DNA of 7,739 nucleotides from Deltaproteobacteria bacterium (lineage in GTDB: Bacteria > Myxococcota > UBA796 > SXON01): contig CANKNP010000260.1 in assembly GCA_947483545.1 (NCBI GenBank), forward strand, positions 1 to 7,739, in the 5' to 3' direction. How positions within the stretch are numbered: position 1 is the first letter of the stretch; each line of letters begins with the position of its first letter. A program made the translations under genes and the position numbers. This document shows positions 6,132 to 7,739 of the stretch, one piece after another. Below the pieces are notes generated by a model that did not search any database, was not told the DNA's origin, and was given only the letters and a program-made list of their open reading frames with translations.

Positions 6132-7739
6132 TCAAAAGTAGGTCTCAGATTCCAGGACGAATTGGGCGACACGGGGGCGCGGCAGCCCGATCCCCTCGTC
6201 CAACAACGGGAGTCCGACGCGGACACGCGCGTACGAGGGGTTCGCGCCCAGCAGGGCAACTTGCCAGCCGAGGCCCCCCGTCGCCCCGAGCGCTGCGACC
6301 CGCACGCCGGCTACCCAGGCCAGACCGGCCTCGATCCCGGCGCTCACGGACAGCTCGTTCCCCCAGAGCAGCAGCAGCGGGATCGCGGCGTTGTGTACGG
6401 CGGCCCAGCGGAGTTCGACCCGCCCGATCACCCTGCCATTGCCGATCACCTCGCCCGTCGGCACGCTCCGCAGCCCGTCGAGCCCACCGAGATCGACCAA
6501 GCGGTGTTCGACCGTTCCTGCGGCGGCGCCGGTCAAGAGCTCGACCGGCACGGACACCCGCGGATGCGGAGAGAGGTAGACGAGTCCCTGCGCCCGAACG
6601 GCGCTCCAGCCATCCCCCGACACGGGCGCGAGGCCCGCATCGACCCCCAGCGCGAGACGATGCCCACGCAGCGGGAAGTAGCGGGCGACGCTGTTGTCCC
6701 AGGTGTACTTGAGCCCGCCGCCGACGACCGCCACATCCTCGCCGGTGGAGGCGTACCGCGCGGAGAGCACCGCCGGGCTCACCCACACCCCCACCTGATG
6801 CTCGCGCCGGAACCCGTCCACCTCCTGGCCAAACAGCCGGGTGAACCCGAGCTCGGCCCCTACCAGCGTCTGTTCATCAGCGAAAGCGCGGAGCTTCCAC
6901 AGAAAGCGCGTGTCGTACTGCCTGCGCAGCGAGAGCTGCACGAAGCCCTTGAAGAAGAACGTGCGCAGGTCCATGGCGCTGAACCCCGCCGCGAAGACGG
7001 GCGTGAATCGGGCCGGCCAGGTGTCTCGGGCCGTGGACGTCTGCGCAACGTGGAGGTCCGGGTCCAGCTCGACCTTCGGCGACCCCACCAACGGGAGAAG
7101 CAGCCCGTCCGGCCCCGGCCCGGCGAGCCAGGGGGTCGCCACGCCGTCGACGACCACCTCGATCACCTCGGCGGGAGCGTCCTCCGCGGCCTCCCGCGAC
7201 ACGGTGATCTCCCCTTTCGCCCGGTCCACCGTCAGCACATAGTCCTGCACCGGGAGCGCCGTCCGCAGCGTCTCCAACCAGAGCGGGTCAACCCCGGACT
7301 CGGCCGCAGCGTCGGACAAAGTGCGCCCTTCCTCGATCCCCCGGCCTAGCCCCCCGCCGGTCCCGGGGCCGTATCGGTCGTCCACCTGGGCGATCACCGC
7401 GCTGCCCGGCCAATGGGGGTCGAGCACCTCGACGAGATCGTCCTTCAGCAGGTCGCCCGGTAGCGCCTTCTCCAGGATCTCGCTGATGAAGGGCGTGTGC
7501 TCGCTGTGGAGCATCCGGTCGACGAGCGGGATCCAAGCCACCCACTTCAGCGCGGCATCGGCATCGGCGCCGGCCACAGCTTCCGCGTACCGGGCGGTGA
7601 TGCTCGCCGCAGCCAGCTCCCGTGCGAAAGGGTCGGGCACGTCAAGCAGCGCGCTGGCGACGCCGTGCATGACCGCGACATCGTGAAAACGCCGGAAGCC
7701 CGGGGTCAGGCGCCAGGCGCGATCCGAGACGTAGGTCGC
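6132..7739 (-). CDS. Partial protein with C-terminal outer-membrane beta-barrel (possibly Omp85-like, with M1-peptidase-like upstream region)
   Basis: The frame is open through the right edge: upstream of the ATG at 7670 it continues without a stop (W-R-L-T-P-G-F-R-R-F-H-D), so the true start is outside and about 535 residues are visible. Counting from that ATG, residues 1-140 are mostly helical and 141-210 look like a small beta-sandwich introduced by V-Q-D-Y-V-L. Residues 220-512 alternate polar and hydrophobic residues with Gly and aromatics, as in a beta-barrel (G-F-V-Q-L-S-L-R-R-Q-Y, V-G-A-E-L-G-F). GGLDGLRSVPTGE at 395-407, followed by G-R-V-E-L-R-W, resembles the G-G-x-x-x-V-R-G-F/Y loop region of Omp85/BamA-type barrels. 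The protein ends in Tyr-Phe, the C-terminal signature of BAM-inserted outer-membrane proteins. The helical plus D-Y-x-L arrangement recalls the region after the zinc site in M1-type peptidases, but no HExxH is in view, so enzyme activity is only a possibility. It leads the operon with the phosphoesterase and mtnK within the window. Confidence 0.75.
   Translation of the reverse strand, partial: ATYVSDRAWRLTPGFRRFHDVAVMHGVASALLDVPDPFARELAAASITARYAEAVAGADADAALKWVAWIPLVDRMLHSEHTPFISEILEKALPGDLLKDDLVEVLDPHWPGSAVIAQVDDRYGPGTGGGLGRGIEEGRTLSDAAAESGVDPLWLETLRTALPVQDYVLTVDRAKGEITVSREAAEDAPAEVIEVVVDGVATPWLAGPGPDGLLLPLVGSPKVELDPDLHVAQTSTARDTWPARFTPVFAAGFSAMDLRTFFFKGFVQLSLRRQYDTRFLWKLRAFADEQTLVGAELGFTRLFGQEVDGFRREHQVGVWVSPAVLSARYASTGEDVAVVGGGLKYTWDNSVARYFPLRGHRLALGVDAGLAPVSGDGWSAVRAQGLVYLSPHPRVSVPVELLTGAAAGTVEHRLVDLGGLDGLRSVPTGEVIGNGRVIGRVELRWAAVHNAAIPLLLLWGNELSVSAGIEAGLAWVAGVRVAALGATGGLGWQVALLGANPSYARVRVGLPLLDEGIGLPRPRVAQFVLESETYF

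Noticed and set aside
6119..6259. N-terminal extension of the phosphoesterase by 47 residues
   Set aside because: It overlaps the conserved C-terminus of the barrel gene, has no signal-like stretch, and a good GGAG site sits right before the shorter start.
4643..6712. Very long plus-strand open frame (689 codons) opposite the phosphoesterase, starting with a signal-peptide-like hydrophobic stretch
   Set aside because: It is antisense to a gene with clear family motifs, spans two genes, has no recognisable domain, and is rich in Arg/Pro/His as expected for a shadow of GC-rich codons.
5811..7349. Plus-strand open frame of 512 codons opposite the barrel gene
   Set aside because: It runs antisense across two real genes and their boundary with no family features; such long shadow frames are usual at this GC content.

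Overview
This 7.7 kb, very GC-rich window most likely comes from a Gram-negative (diderm) bacterium of the Myxococcota or a related lineage. That is an inference from three things: GC-rich third codon positions, a calcium-loop FG-GAP propeller protein of the style common in that group, and a gene ending in an outer-membrane beta-barrel with a terminal phenylalanine. Nothing here fixes the taxon.

The window holds two gene blocks that converge near 3.2 kb. On the plus strand are the 3' end of a gene for a protein with a C-terminal membrane anchor (1-274), an intact recJ-type DHH exonuclease gene (274-1965, sharing one base with its neighbour in TAGTG), and the remains of an FG-GAP beta-propeller gene (1966-3215). 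On the minus strand, read from the right edge, are a partial gene for a large protein with a C-terminal beta-barrel (7739-6132), a phosphoesterase of the phospholipase C / AcpA superfamily (6118-4556), and mtnK, S-methyl-5-thioribose kinase of methionine salvage (4504-3248). The three minus-strand genes are 13 and 51 bases apart and probably form one transcription unit whose promoter lies outside the window.

The most notable region is the junction between recJ and the propeller remnant. The propeller sequence starts mid-domain within about 30 bases of the recJ stop. It carries seven recognisable calcium loops, but is broken by an out-of-frame deletion of about 113 bases in blade 3, a one-base frame slip at a T5GG tract, and a TAC-to-TAG-type stop inside the last calcium loop. 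The recJ stop codon itself sits in a G-tract cluster that fits the G-quadruplex rule. I see no CRISPR array, tRNA, rRNA or insertion sequence, and no gene-free stretch over 51 bases. I found no convincing new multi-gene system. The best candidate for novelty is the barrel protein, whose helical and sandwich region resembles the C-terminal part of an M1-type peptidase joined to an Omp85-like barrel.
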